Assembly (NCBI RefSeq): GCF_026745355.1
Contig: NC_079207.1
Location: 17,368,325 to 17,432,324 of the forward strand
From: Beta vulgaris subsp. vulgaris
Lineage: Eukaryota; Streptophyta; Magnoliopsida; Caryophyllales; Amaranthaceae
DNA length: 64,000 bases
Direction of reading: 5' to 3'
Both the position numbers and the translations under genes were made by a program. The notes under the pieces are model-generated. The model saw nothing but the letters and a program-made list of their open reading frames with translations. It had not been told where the DNA came from and did not search any database. This document shows, piece after piece, positions 10,986-22,690 of this stretch (position 1 is its first letter; every line of letters starts with the position of its first letter).

Positions 10986-11869
10986 AAAAAAGAAACATCC
11001 AAATTCATCACCTTATGATTCGCTCTGCTATCTCCCGCTAACCCACCACCTAGCTAACTAATTCACTCACTAATCATCAACACTGGCTTATACCAATTCA
11101 AGCCACCTTACACTAAAGCCATGTTATTTAGACTTATTTTTAAATTAAATTTCGTCCAGATTGGTTACTCTTCATTTCAATTTCTCTCATTTCAGTTTCT
11201 CTCACTCCAAAAAAACGGTGCGTAACTACCTGATCATATAATCCATCTTCATCATACCCTTCATCAAACAATACTCATAGAAACTTTTTCTCCTCGATTC
11301 CACGAGACCAATTCACCCAATACATCTCTCTGCAAATTTATACTCAAAAAACATTTTTTTAAAAGATTTGTTTGATATTCGATCCAATGTTCGTGCAAAT
11401 CAACGACCCAGACGGGGTATAATTTCTAAGGTTCAAGTAAATTAACAATATTTATTTTCTTTCTTTTTTATTATTTCATTAAAGTTACTAACATTTTATT
11501 CATGATAATGAAGATTGTTAACGTATTCCTGCGATTGTAAATATTTATGTACATTATACTAACTCTCAGCTCTCACTCATATTATTTTTTTTTTCTTTTT
11601 TATGAATATTATTTTATGATTGATTGCAATATTTTTCACCTTATATATTATTGTTAATCAAGACCTAAATAAATGTTCTAACACTTAAATCAGATAATAT
11701 GGACAACCTGCTGGAATTCAATAATATGTTTGCTAAATAATATGTCAGTGAAAAAGTAGTTTTTTGTGAATAATAAACCAACGTAGACTAATCTTTTTTA
11801 GGGTGATGGTTATTTGATTGCATAAAACTTGCTATGAATAGTACTAAGTAGAGGTCAACAATAAGCAAA
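10986..11869. other. Intergenic, no gene seen
   Basis: AT-rich sequence with short CT-rich patches near 11200-11350. No coding frame or conserved element could be supported. Confidence 0.45.
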
Positions 11870-12089
11870 TTTGATTCATGATCTTATTCATAACCCCCCC
11901 GCCCCAACTCAATTTTTGGTCGTTCAATGACCATTAATGGATTCATGATGGAAAAATATACACTGGCTAAGTCCTTAAATTGTCCTTTTAAAGACTTTTT
12001 GGCGACTTCGAGAATATTTTTAATAAAACATTTACAATGGGCTAGTCAAATATGTGTTCATACCACGTAGGCGAACAAATACGCCTACA
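11870..12089 (+). mobile_element. 3' end fragment of a Tat/Ogre-like LTR
   Basis: This stretch aligns, as its complement, with 57988-58226 plus a little beyond: CAACTCAAT, TAAGTCC, GACTAG, a palindromic GTAGGCG...CGCCTAC hairpin, and a CGCCTACA terminus at 12089. Sequence after 12089 is unrelated, so CTACA marks an LTR end. It serves as an independent copy that helps define the LTR of the larger element at 48.7-59.6 kb. Confidence 0.65.
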
Positions 12090-12178
12090 TTTATTCCTCA
12101 TTTGACAAAAGATACACAATAATTTAATTATCCTTAACACACACTTTATCTCTTCTATGCTCTCTATATCCCTTATAA

Positions 12179-12443
12179 CTAGTTATTAGGCTCGGGCTAT
12201 GCCCCGGGTAAGAAACAAATTCATATATTAATATAATACTTTATGATAATAACACTAAATACAACTTAGCTAGTGTTAGAACTTTATTATATATGTACTT
12301 GAGGTCTCGGGATCAAACCCTATACTATGCAATTTTTTAATTTTTTTTATTGTACATGGATTACATGAACTAAAACTTCTTAGGGAGAGCACCACGTGGC
12401 AAAATTTCTTGTTTTCGCATGCCTTTTCATATATTTGTATAGA
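12179..12443 (-). mobile_element. Short non-autonomous Helitron
   Basis: On the minus strand the element starts TCTATACAAATATATG (12443 downward) and ends in CTAG (12182-12179), preceded by a GC-rich hairpin (GGGC-ATA-GCCC) about ten bases before the terminus. The flanking bases are A before the start and T after the end, as expected for insertion between A and T without duplication. A G-box-like CCACGTGG lies near the 5' end. At 265 bases it carries no Rep/helicase. Confidence 0.8.
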
Positions 12444-12935
12444 TATAATAAACTCACACTCTTGATCCTCATTAAAAAGGGTTATTAAATTGCAACCCCG
12501 CTTTACTAAACGCAACCCTAAAAACCTTTACTAACATATTTTCTCTACAAAAAACTTCTCTCTAAAATAATTATATCCTTCTCCTTCCCGCAATTGGATA
12601 AACATAAATTGCAAAAGACCTTATTGACAAATTTGAATTTGATACTTAATGGACGATAATTTAGACCTAAATTTCAGTCTAATAAATGTAAATTGTTATT
12701 ATTTTTCTTCCCTGACTAATCACTTTCTTGCAATTTTTATGAAATACTTAACACTATTTCGTGCGTGCAATCCCAAAGAAACATATAACTCTGTTTCGTG
12801 CAAATTAAACGGAACATGTTAAATTGTTTCTTGATTATTGTATGAAACAAATAAATCTGCTTGGCACAAATAGTATGAAACAAGGCAACTTGTTTCATAT
12901 ATGCCTCCACAAGTTGTATGAAACAAGAAAACATA
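12444..12935. other. Intergenic, no gene seen
   Basis: AT-rich sequence. Between about 12750 and 12930 the phrase TATGAAACAA recurs five or six times on one strand or the other, an irregular short repeat. No coding evidence. Confidence 0.4.
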
Positions 12936-12943
12936 CGTACGGG

Positions 12944-13879
12944 TAGGGGTATTGACGAGCCGATCGAGATCGAACATGTACAGGCTCAGCTCGAGAATGG
13001 TTGAAGTACAGCTCGGCTCGAGCTCGAAGCTCGTTGAGCTCAATAATTCAGGCTCGGCTCGAGCTCGAAAGGATCAAATTCAAGCTCGATTCAAGGCTCG
13101 GCTCGAAAACTAAAATTTTCAAATATGAAAAGAAAGTTCAACATATCACATATCAGACTTTTGATAAAAAGTATTGCCTATATAATATTTCCAAACTTTA
13201 AACTACCATGAAAGATTGAAAGCAAATAATATGCCCAGTAAATAAGTTAGGCCCAACTTCTACTTGTTCTATAACCTTCTCCTCCTGTATGTCATTTTAA
13301 AACATCATGTTCACCTCTTGCCTTGATACCTCACCGATGTGGGACTTTGTAAATCTCCCACAATAGAACTCAGCAATACTAACGTAGGAGTTAAACTTAA
13401 GATTTGCTGCAAGGTTTTTTATGCTGCCACACTTAGCTTGTTCTAATGTCTTCAACTATTTATATATATATATTTAAAATAATTGAATTAATTAATTAAG
13501 CGCTAATGTTATATACACAGATGAAAAATTCTCATCATTTTTATTATTGCCTTGTTTTTTTGGAAGGTATTTTTACTTTTTTTTTAGTGTATTAAACATG
13601 TAAATTTTGGATTCTTTGCGTATTCTTAGAGTCAAGACTACCATTCTTCCCCATATTTATTAATTACTTAAACCTATATTAAACATTAATGAAATAATCT
13701 TAGTAATTTAAAAATTGTCGAGTCTATTCTCGAGCTTTTGAGCTGAGCTTAAGGTAGCTCAGGCTCAGCTCATTAAGCTTTCGAGCCAATCCCCAACTCG
13801 AGTCAAGCCCTCTCGAGTCAAGTTTTGACCGAGCCGAGTTCGAATAGTTGCGAGCCACCCAAGCTCAATAGCACCCTTA
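12944..13879. mobile_element. hAT-like non-autonomous element rich in CTCGGCTCG
   Basis: Flanked by an 8-base repeat with one mismatch (CGTACGGG at 12936-12943, CGTAAGGG at 13880-13887). The ends are inverted: TAGGGGTATTGACGAGC on the left and TAAGGGTGCTATTGAGC on the complement of the right. Subterminal regions carry many copies of GGCTCG/GAGCTCG on both strands, the arrangement used as transposase-binding repeats. The centre is AT-rich and non-coding. A worn relative lies at 48310-48440. Confidence 0.8.
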
Positions 13880-13887
13880 CGTAAGGG

Positions 13888-15358
13888 ATTTGAATAAGAG
13901 AGATAAGAAGGAGAGATAAAGACGAGTTTAAGAGCAAACCAATTAACACAATGATTTATTAAACTTCTTCTTCACTCTCACTCTCTTCCTAGTTCCTACA
14001 CAGATTCCCACACATGTTCTCTTATGAGATCAGTAACAAAAAACCTAGAACCCAAAAATAAATCATCCACTGAAGAATATCTACAAAGAAGGGAAATAAT
14101 GGCGGTTGCTAGGAGAGGATGATGTGGCGGGTTCTGGCCGGGTATGACAGGAATACAGAGTATAATGCCAGACCTGATCTTCGTTTCCATCATTTTCTCT
14201 TTCTTCTTTCTCGCTGCTCTTAAAGTCCTCTTTACCTTTCCTTCTTATCGCTCTTCTTCAGATCTCGTATGTTTTCTTGTATGAAACAAATTCTTGAAAC
14301 AAGGAGGAAGAGGGATACTGAGAAATTGGATAAAACTTATGGAGATAATTTGCCACAACTTTGGATGATAGAGAAGTGGGTAGAGGGAGAAAGGAGAGAT
14401 AAATGGCTAGAGGGAGAAAGGAGTTATGAGCAAGAGGGGTATTTTGGGTATTTTGGAGCACGATGTTTAGTAAAGTAAAGTTGAACTTAGCAACCATGTT
14501 AATAGAAAGTAAAGAAACCACGTGGATCTACTTTATTTTTACACTAACTCTCCAATTTGCCTTGAAATTTGTGTCTATAGTAAATGAGTATAACTTTAAA
14601 AATGGAGGGATTAGAATTAAAAATGGCAAGGGGTTTGGTTGGGCTAGGCTTTGACTTTGCAGGTCTAGCACATGCCCTTGCCAAGGAAATATGGATATGC
14701 TTAAATTACAACAGGCACCTAACATGAGCCCAGTTGATCCCAATGTTCACGATTTCATTTTACAAATTTCTTATACTTAAAACAAGCTTTAAGAATTGAG
14801 AGCAACTCTTTTCACCTAAAATTTAACCAATCCAACTACTTTAGGCTTGAAGGTTAGTCTTTGTCTTTCATACTCATATTTATAATGAAGAGAAGATTAT
14901 AGTTTTATTCTTCGAATTGATAAACTTACAAGATATGCATTATCAAATCGATGACCATAAATTAGAGCATAGCAAAAGAATGATGATCATACCATAACAA
15001 AAATAATCTCTACACTATTAGCATTAGATAAAAGAGTTGGCATGCTTTTGGAATGAAAAACCACACATAACATACTAGTTGCATGGTCTACCTCTTAAAA
15101 CCTATAAAATGTTAGTTTTATCTTTATCGTATCAAAAGAGAAGGTAGGACTTCTTTTAACATCCACAAGGACCACAACTACTAATAAATAAAAAGTCAAG
15201 AAAACCTCTCATAAAGTATTTAATTGCTTCTTTCAAAAAAAACAAAATTTAATTGCATAATCAGTGAAGTCCCACAACAAATATTGATGTGCTTATACAT
15301 CAATTTTGAGGTCTTGCAAAGATATTTTAGGGTATCACTTGAAGTTTAATATTGATAG
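13888..15358. other. Intergenic, no clear gene
   Basis: A short frame at 14148-14279 (ATG, about 43 aa, hydrophobic Phe/Ile/Leu run) has no recognisable family. Longer frames at 14260-14740 are AT-rich and overlap on both strands. I see nothing that can be named. Confidence 0.35.
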
Positions 15359-15368
15359 TCAATTATAT

Positions 15369-15483
15369 GGATTTTTTTTGGTGCTAGAGTGCCACCAGGA
15401 CGGGTCATGAGAATCAATCCCAGAGTGGCAGAATCTCCTGAAATCGGGAGGAAAGCTCTAACCAACTGAGCTATCCGTCAATA
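15369..15483 (-). mobile_element. tRNA-derived SINE
   Basis: On the minus strand it begins near TGACGGATAGCTCAGTTGG, a tRNA A-box. A degraded B-box follows (GGGATTGATTC), and it ends in an A-run (TTTTTTTT at 15372-15379 on the plus strand). It is flanked by a 10-base direct repeat TCAATTATAT (15359-15368 and 15484-15493). A-box, B-box, A-tail and target repeat together define a SINE. A true tRNA is excluded because the anticodon and acceptor arms do not pair. Confidence 0.75.
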
Positions 15484-15558
15484 TCAATTATATATTGGAT
15501 TTGAAATTTTGAATGAATACATGTATACATATTGACTAGGTTATAAAGAATGGACGGG

Positions 15559-16448
15559 CAGTGGTGGATCCAGGAATTGAGTCACGTGGGTTCGGGGGTT
15601 GTAATCGAACATAAATTCTAAATTAAATAATTACTTATTTAGAGTTAATTTTTTTTTTCAAAAAAAGGATAACTTTCAACAATTATACTTAACGGAGATT
15701 CCATTCTTGATTAAATTGAAAAATAATAACTATATATCTATTTTATGAAACATGAAAAAAAAATTAGCGACTAGCACAAATGTTAAATATCAAATGACTA
15801 ATTAGGAACGAAACAACACAACAATAATAACATCTTTGCATTTTGGATGATATTGAGTTCTCGGAAGAATTTTGTTTAGAAGTGATGTATAAAAAATTTT
15901 CCATGTAAAAATTTAATATTTATACTTTTAGTTTATAAAATGCACATGTAAAATTTGTAAAAATATATAAATATACGAGTAGTGACTAGAGTGAAAACTA
16001 TAGTGAATTTTTTTACTAATTACTTAGTGCACTTAGTACTCACCTTGCATGTATTATACAAACATTATTCTTCAGACCAAGTTTATTTCACAACAAAGTG
16101 AATTAGTATTAAACATATGAAGAAGGGATGATGGAGATCAGAAAAAGAACAAAAAATGAAATAAAACTTCCACTCAAAGAAATCCCCAGCCACATATGAA
16201 GAAGGGATGGAGAATAGAAAAAGAATTAATAATGAAATAAAACTTCAACTAAGAGAAATCGAACACACGACCCAGCCACTTAGGCTCACACCTTGCACGC
16301 CTACTGCCACTGGGCCAAATTGGTATACCTGTTATATTTATGCGTGTTTTTAATATATCTTGTATTTATTTTCAGTCTCTTCCAGTTTCCTTCCAAGATT
16401 CGCGTGGGTTCAGTTGAACCCACTGACCCCACGCTGGATCCGCCACTG
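15559..16448. mobile_element. hAT-like non-autonomous element
   Basis: Ends CAGTGGTGGATCCAG and CTGGATCCGCCACTG are inverted with one mismatch. The flanking 8 bases are TGGACGGG (15551-15558) and TGGACGAG (16449-16456), one mismatch, as expected for hAT. Internally there is a duplicated phrase (CATATGAAGAAGGGATG at about 16115 and 16195) and a SINE-like stretch near 16255-16325 on the minus strand with a GTGTTCGAT B-box. No transposase. Confidence 0.8.
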
Positions 16449-16602
16449 TGGACGAGAGAAATCAAACAAAATAAGATGAGCATTAAACTCTATAATATGA
16501 CGTTCATGCTTTTCATTTTCAATACTAAATATAACCCACACTTGCATGTGTCTAACTATCACCTATCAACACATATTAGTATATTACTTAACGTTGTATG
16601 CT

Positions 16603-16925
16603 TTTTTTTGTGGAGGTAAGAAAAGACATTAGGAGACTCTCAGCTTGAGGAGAACTCCTAATGTGTCGCTCACAATGATAGAGGAAAGAGAAGAATCAAT
16701 ACAAGGAGTGACAATAAAAGAAGAAGTAATTAAGTGACCAATATTAGCTATCCAATTAGCCGCTCAATTTGCTTCTTAGAAAACATGGTTGAGCTGCCAC
16801 CTGTCGAATTTATTAAGTAGGAGACTGATATCTCACGTGATATTTGTTATTTGCTACAAAGGTGCCCAAATGCCTTTGGTTGCGTTGAAGACCAAAAGAT
16901 CATTGCCTTCAATTACAATATTATT
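16603..16925 (-). pseudogene. 3' end of an older LINE (RNase H C-terminus and tail)
   Basis: Minus-strand translation of about 16925-16740 resembles the C-terminal half of the LINE-associated RNase H domain: an Ile-Glu-Gly-Asn-Asp stretch, a Phe-Asn-Ala-Thr-Lys-Gly segment and a worn His-Val-Phe-type end. A T-run at 16603-16610 on the plus strand would be the A-tail. Stops and frameshifts are present. It was once continuous with 21697-22690; the younger LINE splits it. Confidence 0.6.
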
Positions 16926-17019
16926 ATGTTTTGTGGAAGAAAATCAAAAAGGGTAATAAGCAAAAACCTCTCTGGGCGCACGTTAAGGTGACCTTCCTAT
17001 TGTGCGCCACTCAGGGCAA

Positions 17020-18179
17020 ATGGGACGGAAGAAGAAATCTACCGGTGCCGGAGAGATGGCACAAGGTTTTGGTAAGACTGCTACGCCTATGAGCAGTAAC
17101 TCAACGAAGATTGTGGGTGCAGAATACATTGAAACCAGTGGAACAATAACACATCCAGGTGTTCAAGAGATGGTGGTGCCAGTGGCAATTAAATCTGGAG
17201 CTGAGCTAGTGGAAAAGAGTCAACAATTCTGGACAGGAATGACTTAGAGTAAAATCTCGGAGAAAGGTATGGGTTTAAACTTAGCTGCTCCTATGGTTGT
17301 TAATGGTGAAAATGTCGCGAAACTGGATAAAAATGAGGTAGAAAAAATAAATGAATCTTGGGTGAACTCTCTAATAGTGTATGTCATAGGGCAAAATCCT
17401 AGTCTCATGGCTATCAATAACTATTGTAAGTCCCAATGGGCACCTAAGTCTGAACCTAAGATATTCTAACATGAAGAGGGGTATTTTATGGTTAAAATGG
17501 AATCAAATGAGGACATGGATGATGTGTTGTATCAGGACCTCATTTATTTTTTGGGAAGGCGATGATAGTTAAACAATGGACTCCTAATTTCAGCTTCAAT
17601 CAGGAGATATTGAAGGTGATTCCTATATGGGTAAACTCCCAAATTTGCCTCTGAATTGCTGGAGTTCAGATTCATTATGTAGGATTGGAAGTGCTCTAGG
17701 AGTACCTATTTATGCTGATGAATGTACAACCAAGCAACTTGATCTCCTTTGCTAGAATCCTAGTGGAAATGGATATTACTTGTAAGGTCCCTTATGAAAT
17801 AAATGTGGAAGATCCTAATGGGAGGGTGATTAAACAGAAGATTGTGTATGATTGGCTCCCACAATATTGTGCTAAATGTCAGCAAGTGGGTCATCAATGT
17901 GAGGAGCAGAGAGTTGGTTCTAAGAAAATTATCTAAAGGTGGACTCCTGTGAAGCACAAACCTGATGTGGTTCCCACTATTTCTACTACTAGTGCAGCCT
18001 TAGAGGATGGTATTGGGGAGAGAGAGGTGGTGGAAGCTTCAATAGCAGCTCCTAATCCTCCCTCTTCTTCTAATGTAACCCCAGTAGCTACGCCAATACC
18101 TTCTACTCAGAGGCAGGACTCGGTAGAGGAGGGGCCATGGAAAGTGGTCACAAGGAAGTCCAAGGATAAAGGTAAGTAA
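17020..18179 (+). pseudogene. LINE ORF1 (nucleic-acid-binding protein), broken
   Basis: Begins at ATG 17020 with Met-Gly-Arg-Lys-Lys-Lys, typical of plant L1 ORF1. It is interrupted by stops at 17245-17247, 17467-17469 and 17934-17936 and by frame changes. Around 17850-17915 it encodes the zinc-knuckle region: two Cys two residues apart, then Gly-His, but the last Cys is two residues after the His instead of the usual five, so the knuckle is altered. The end (about 18130-18179) has the Gly-Pro-Trp-Lys-Val-Val segment commonly seen at plant L1 ORF1 C-termini. In active elements it coats LINE RNA. Confidence 0.75.
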
Positions 18180-18277
18180 GCTGCATTTCAATCAGCTAAG
18201 GCTTCAGTGCAAAATGATATTCAAGTAGGAAACTCAACTGCAGCTGGGGGTGCTAAGGGACCAAACCCTTATTTGTC

Positions 18278-21200
18278 ATGATGAAGTGCACTTCTTGGAA
18301 CGTAAGAGGGATGAATGACCCTTTTAAAATAAAGAAGATAAAGCACTATCTCACTGCTTGTAAGATTGATGTGTATGCTCTTTTGGAAACTAGAGTTAGG
18401 AGTACTAATGTGCAGTCGAAATTTGGGAATGATTGGGCCTGGTGTTATAATTATAGTCACTCTCCTAGGGGTAGAATTTGGATTGGGTGGAAGCATACCT
18501 TGACTAGAGTTCAAGTAGAAGATGTCCAGGAGCAATTCATGGTGTTAAATGTTCACAAGGATGTTCAGCAAATCAAAACGATTGTTGTCTATGGTTTACA
18601 CTCTATCAGTGACAGGAAGAGCATGTGGGTTGGGTTGAGAGGTCATGTGAATCATCAAGGTCCTATGATTGTGATTGGGGACTTCAATGCAGTATGTAGT
18701 TCAGTTGACAGAGCTAATGGCACCCTGGTTACAGATGCAGAAACAGTGGATTTTGAAGAATTCCTTCTTGTTTCTAGCTTAATAGAGGTTAAGAGCACTG
18801 AATTATTTTATTCATGGTCTAACAATAGTATTGGAGATGAAAGAGTAGTTAGTAGGATTGACAAAACTTTTGTTAATCATGAGTGGCTTACTAGGTATGC
18901 TGATGTTAACATTCAATACTTGCCTCCTGGGGTATCTGATCACTCACCTTTGTTGTTTACACTTAATGAAATTACTCATCAGGGAGGAAGGCCTTTCAGA
19001 TTTATGAATTCTTTGGCTGAGCATGATGATTTTCTCCCAACTGTCTCTGAAGCATGGGATTATGTAAATGGCAATTATAAGTTGCAAACAGTATGGCTGA
19101 AATTAAAAGCAGTCAAGCAGGCATTGAAGCACTTATAGGTGAATAAAGTTGGCAAGGCTCATGAAAGGGTTGCTATGCTCAGGCAACAGCTGGAGGAGCT
19201 TCATTCCCAAGCAGATTTTGATGGCAATGCACAAGCTCAGAGAAGGGCAAAAAAATTCCTAGATGAGTTAAGGTTTTGGTCCAGAGTGGAAGATAGCATT
19301 TTGATACAAAAGTATAGAATAAAATGGGTGAAAGTGGGGGATGATGCTAACGCCAAGTTTTTCTTTGCAGCTACAAGAGCAAGAAATGCTTATAATAGGA
19401 TTGTTCTTCTGAATGATGATGAAGGGAGGCAAATCTCTGGAGATCAAGCTATAATTGATGAGATTCTAGGGTTTTATAAGAAATTATTGGGAGCAAATGC
19501 TGACACTTTACCTGGTATTGATCTTAATATTGTAAGGGTTGGGAAAACATTATCTTTTCATGCTAGAGAAGAGCTGATTAGAGAGGTGGCCATTGAAGAA
19601 ATTGATAATGCTTTGGACAGTATAGATAATTCCAAAGCTCCGGGTTAGATGGGTTTAATGCTTTTTTTTTCAAGGAAAGTTGGGAGGTTATCAAGCATGA
19701 TATTTACTTTGGGATTAAGGAATTCTTTAACAATTCTGTCATGCACAAGCCTCTGAATTGTACAGTTGTTACATCGATTCCTAAGGTCCCAAATGCTACA
19801 AAAGTCAAAGATTTTACAAAATTATTTCGAAAATCTTAACTAACAGATTACAATCAGTTATTGGTGAAGTGATTAATGATGCTCAGTCAAGTTTTATTCC
19901 AAATAGGCACATTGCTGATAACATCCTGCTTGCCACAGAGCTCATCAGGGGTTATTCTAGAGCTCAGATGTCTCCTAGATGCATCATGAAGGTATATATA
20001 AGGAAAGCTTATGATTTAGTGGAATGGAGTTATTTAGAAACTTTATTGTATGAGCTTGGATTTCCAAGACTGTTTGTGGGATGGATTATGGAATGTGTAA
20101 GGAGTGTTTCTTATGCAATACTGGTGAATGGAACTCCTTCTATGCCATTCAAAGCAAAGAAAGGTATCAGGTAGGGAGACCCTCTCCCTCCCTTCTTATT
20201 TGCTCTGAGCATGGAGTACCTCAACAGGTGTTTGAATGAGCTGCAAAAGGTCCCTGATTTTAATTACCATCCCATATGTGAAAGACTTGACATTACTCAC
20301 TTAATGCTTGCTGATAACTTATTGCTTTTTTAGTAGAGCAGAAGCTAGCTCCATTTCCCTCATGTTCAAAGCTTTTCAAAAGTTTTCTGAAGCTTCAGGG
20401 TTAGCTGCTAATGTAGAGAAAAGTAATATTTATCTATGTGGAGTGCAGGATGATGTGGCAAGAGAGTTATCTGATATAGTACACATGAATATTGGTGTGC
20501 TCCCCTTTAAGTACTTAGGGGTTCCTTTAACTTCAAAGAAACTCACATATGCCCAAACTGAACCACTAGTAGAAAAGATGACTAGTAGAGCTCAAATTTG
20601 GATGGCTCTCATGTTGTCTTATGCAGGGAGGCTGTAGTGGGAGAAAAGCATTCTCAGTAGTATGCAAAACTATTGGCCCCACATTTTCCCTCTTTCCAAG
20701 AAGCTTATTAAGGATGTGGAGAGTGTTTGCAGAAGATTCTTATGGACTGGAGATACTGCAGCTTTAAAGAAGGCTCTAGTGGCTTGGTCTACTCTTCAGC
20801 TTCCTAAATGTGGTGGAGGATGGAATATTATCAATATGTTCATTTGGAACAAGGTTGCTATGCTTAAACTCTTGTGGGCCACTGAGTTTAAGCGCGATAA
20901 GTTATGGGTGAAATGGGTGCACTCTTACTATATAAAAAGGCAAAATGTGCTTACTATCAACCTTAGTAATCAGACTTCTTGGATACTAAGGAAGATTATA
21001 AGCACTCGAATGGTTATGAGTGATATAGGAGGTTGGAGTCAGGTGAGCACTGGGCAGAAATTTTCTATGAAAACTGCTTACAAGATTCTTTCAGGGGACT
21101 TTGAGAAAGTTCGATGGAAGCATTTGATTTGTAACAATCCTGCTACTCCTAAGAGCAAGTTCATCATGTGGCTTACTTTGCATAATAAGTTGGCCACAGT

Positions 21201-21576
21201 AGATCGAGTAAGCAAGTGGGGAGTACAATGTGATACTCAATGTTGTTTATGTTTGACGGAATTGGAGTCAGTTCAACATCTTTTCTTCTACTGCAAGTAT
21301 GTTGCTGAGGTATGGAGTGGTATCAACATCCAGATGGGGAACAGGTCTGGGAGAGCTCAGTTTCAGAATCATGTGGGTCAAGCATGTAAATCTTCACGGA
21401 AGAAATCAAGAATGATCATGGTGATGTTGTTTACTGAATGTGTATATGCAATATGGAGGCAAAGAAATAACAAAATTTTCAGAAATCATTGTAAAACTCC
21501 TCAGGATGTAATAAGGGAGATTTTATTTAGAGTGACTGCTAGATGTTCAGAGGAGGATAGGCATATCCTAATGTAA
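18278..21576 (+). pseudogene. LINE ORF2 (endonuclease / reverse transcriptase), broken
   Basis: The endonuclease (18281-18960) keeps Ser-Trp-Asn-Val-Arg-Gly, a catalytic Glu in Leu-Leu-Glu-Thr-Arg, Gly-Asp-Phe-Asn and Ser-Asp-His. In-frame TAG stops interrupt at 19136-19138 and, within Gly-Ile-Arg-stop-Gly-Asp-Pro, at 20172-20174. A frameshift lies at about 19642, where a conserved Ala-Pro-Gly-Leu-Asp-Gly is split across frames, and another lies before 20308. The RT catalytic box near 20305 reads Ala-Asp-Asn instead of Ala-Asp-Asp, so polymerase activity is lost. The zinc-binding C-terminal domain (about 21060-21320) has Cys-Cys-Leu-Cys and His-Leu-Phe-Phe-Tyr-Cys. No RNase H follows. Confidence 0.88.
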
Positions 21577-21696
21577 TCTCTGGAATCTGGTTGGATGATT
21601 TGTTTGTCTGCTCCATGTTAACTGTTTATGTTTCACATTTTTTTTGGTATATAATATATCTTCATTATTTGCCAAAAAGAATAATATTTTGTGGAA

Positions 21697-22690
21697 TGGC
21701 TAGGAGAAAATCTTGGTAAAATGTAGAAGCTTCGAAGATGTATATCTCGAGATCGAACCAAGGTTGAAAGCATGAACATGAATGAGGTGTCCCATATGGT
21801 TGCAAATGATACCAACTATTGCGGAATAGTCTTTGATGGAATCATCAAAGTTGAATGTGAAGGAGTTTATGGGAGGAGGCTTTGAAACAATTAGAATTAC
21901 GGATGGATGGAAGGAAAAGGGAAGGGGGTTGTGCTCTCTTGATGGGAGATCCAAAACTATAACGATCAATTGTCATGTGGGTGTGTGGTTCTAAATGAGC
22001 AAAACGAGCTCTATGGAGGACTATATGTGTGTTTCATTTTCTTGGCTTGAAGCATCAAATCTCCTTTATTTCCAAAGACTCCAAACAAGGAATATAAATT
22101 TCAGAGTAGAACTTTTATTTTTAATGGTCTCCAAAAGCTCTAACAAGGGTAGAGTTAACAAATTAGTTTGCAACCAACTTTATGGTATATGGAAGGTCCC
22201 ATAATAATCTTTGAGTGATCTTTGCACAGTGCACAAAGATTTATAGGAATGACCTGCTTATTGTAAGGTGTGGCTCTTACTTCCAAACTATTGTGACAGA
22301 TCTACCACAGGATAATTTGAAGCTTTGATGGGACATGAAGTTTCCATATTCAGCGGTAAGGCCATGGTGGACCTGGAGTCAAATCATGAGCTAGCCAAAT
22401 AATAGACTTTACTGAGAATTGTCTAGTGGGAGTAGGTCCCCAAATGAGCGAGTCTTCCATATAATTAGATGGGAGTGGAATCCCTTTGATTTTTGACACA
22501 ATATGAGAAGGAAGAATGTTCAGAAGACTTGGAATATCCCAAAAGTGGTCAGGTCGAAAAAAAAGTAGAGACTGTAAGGTCGAGCCTATTGTGATTTGTA
22601 TTTAGCATGTCTATCAAATTTTCATCTGTGACCCAATTATCCAGTCAAAACAAAATAGATTTACCATTCCCTAACTTCCATCAGATCAAG
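21697..22690 (-). pseudogene. Older LINE: RT-associated zinc domain and RNase H remnant
   Basis: Minus-strand frames with many stops. About 22480-22280 encodes an Asp-Ser-Leu-Ile-Trp...Phe-Ser-Val-Lys-Ser segment followed by Trp-Lys-Leu and Pro-Ser-Lys-Leu, the pattern of the zf-RVT domain. About 21890-21700 encodes a start of the LINE RNase H: Lys-Pro-Pro-Pro, Phe-Asn-Phe-Asp, then a Gly-Ile-Ile stretch. The domain order zf-RVT then RNase H is normal. The RNase H continues at 16925-16740 on the other side of the younger LINE. Confidence 0.65.

Larger units (their letters stand above)
16939..21683 (+). mobile_element. L1-type LINE, nearly full length, decayed
   Basis: A 4745-base insertion flanked by a 13-base direct repeat with one mismatch (ATGTTTTGTGGAA at 16926-16938; ATATTTTGTGGAA at 21684-21696). 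It holds an ORF1 region and an ORF2 with endonuclease, reverse transcriptase and zinc-binding RT-associated domains, then a short 3' tail ending TTTGCCAAAAAGA. It inserted into an older LINE lying on the opposite strand. Several stops and at least two frameshifts show it is inactive. Confidence 0.9.

Noticed and set aside
15390..15478. A genuine tRNA gene on the minus strand
   Set aside because: The A-box is good, but there is no cloverleaf and no acceptor-stem pairing; an A-run and flanking repeats show a SINE.
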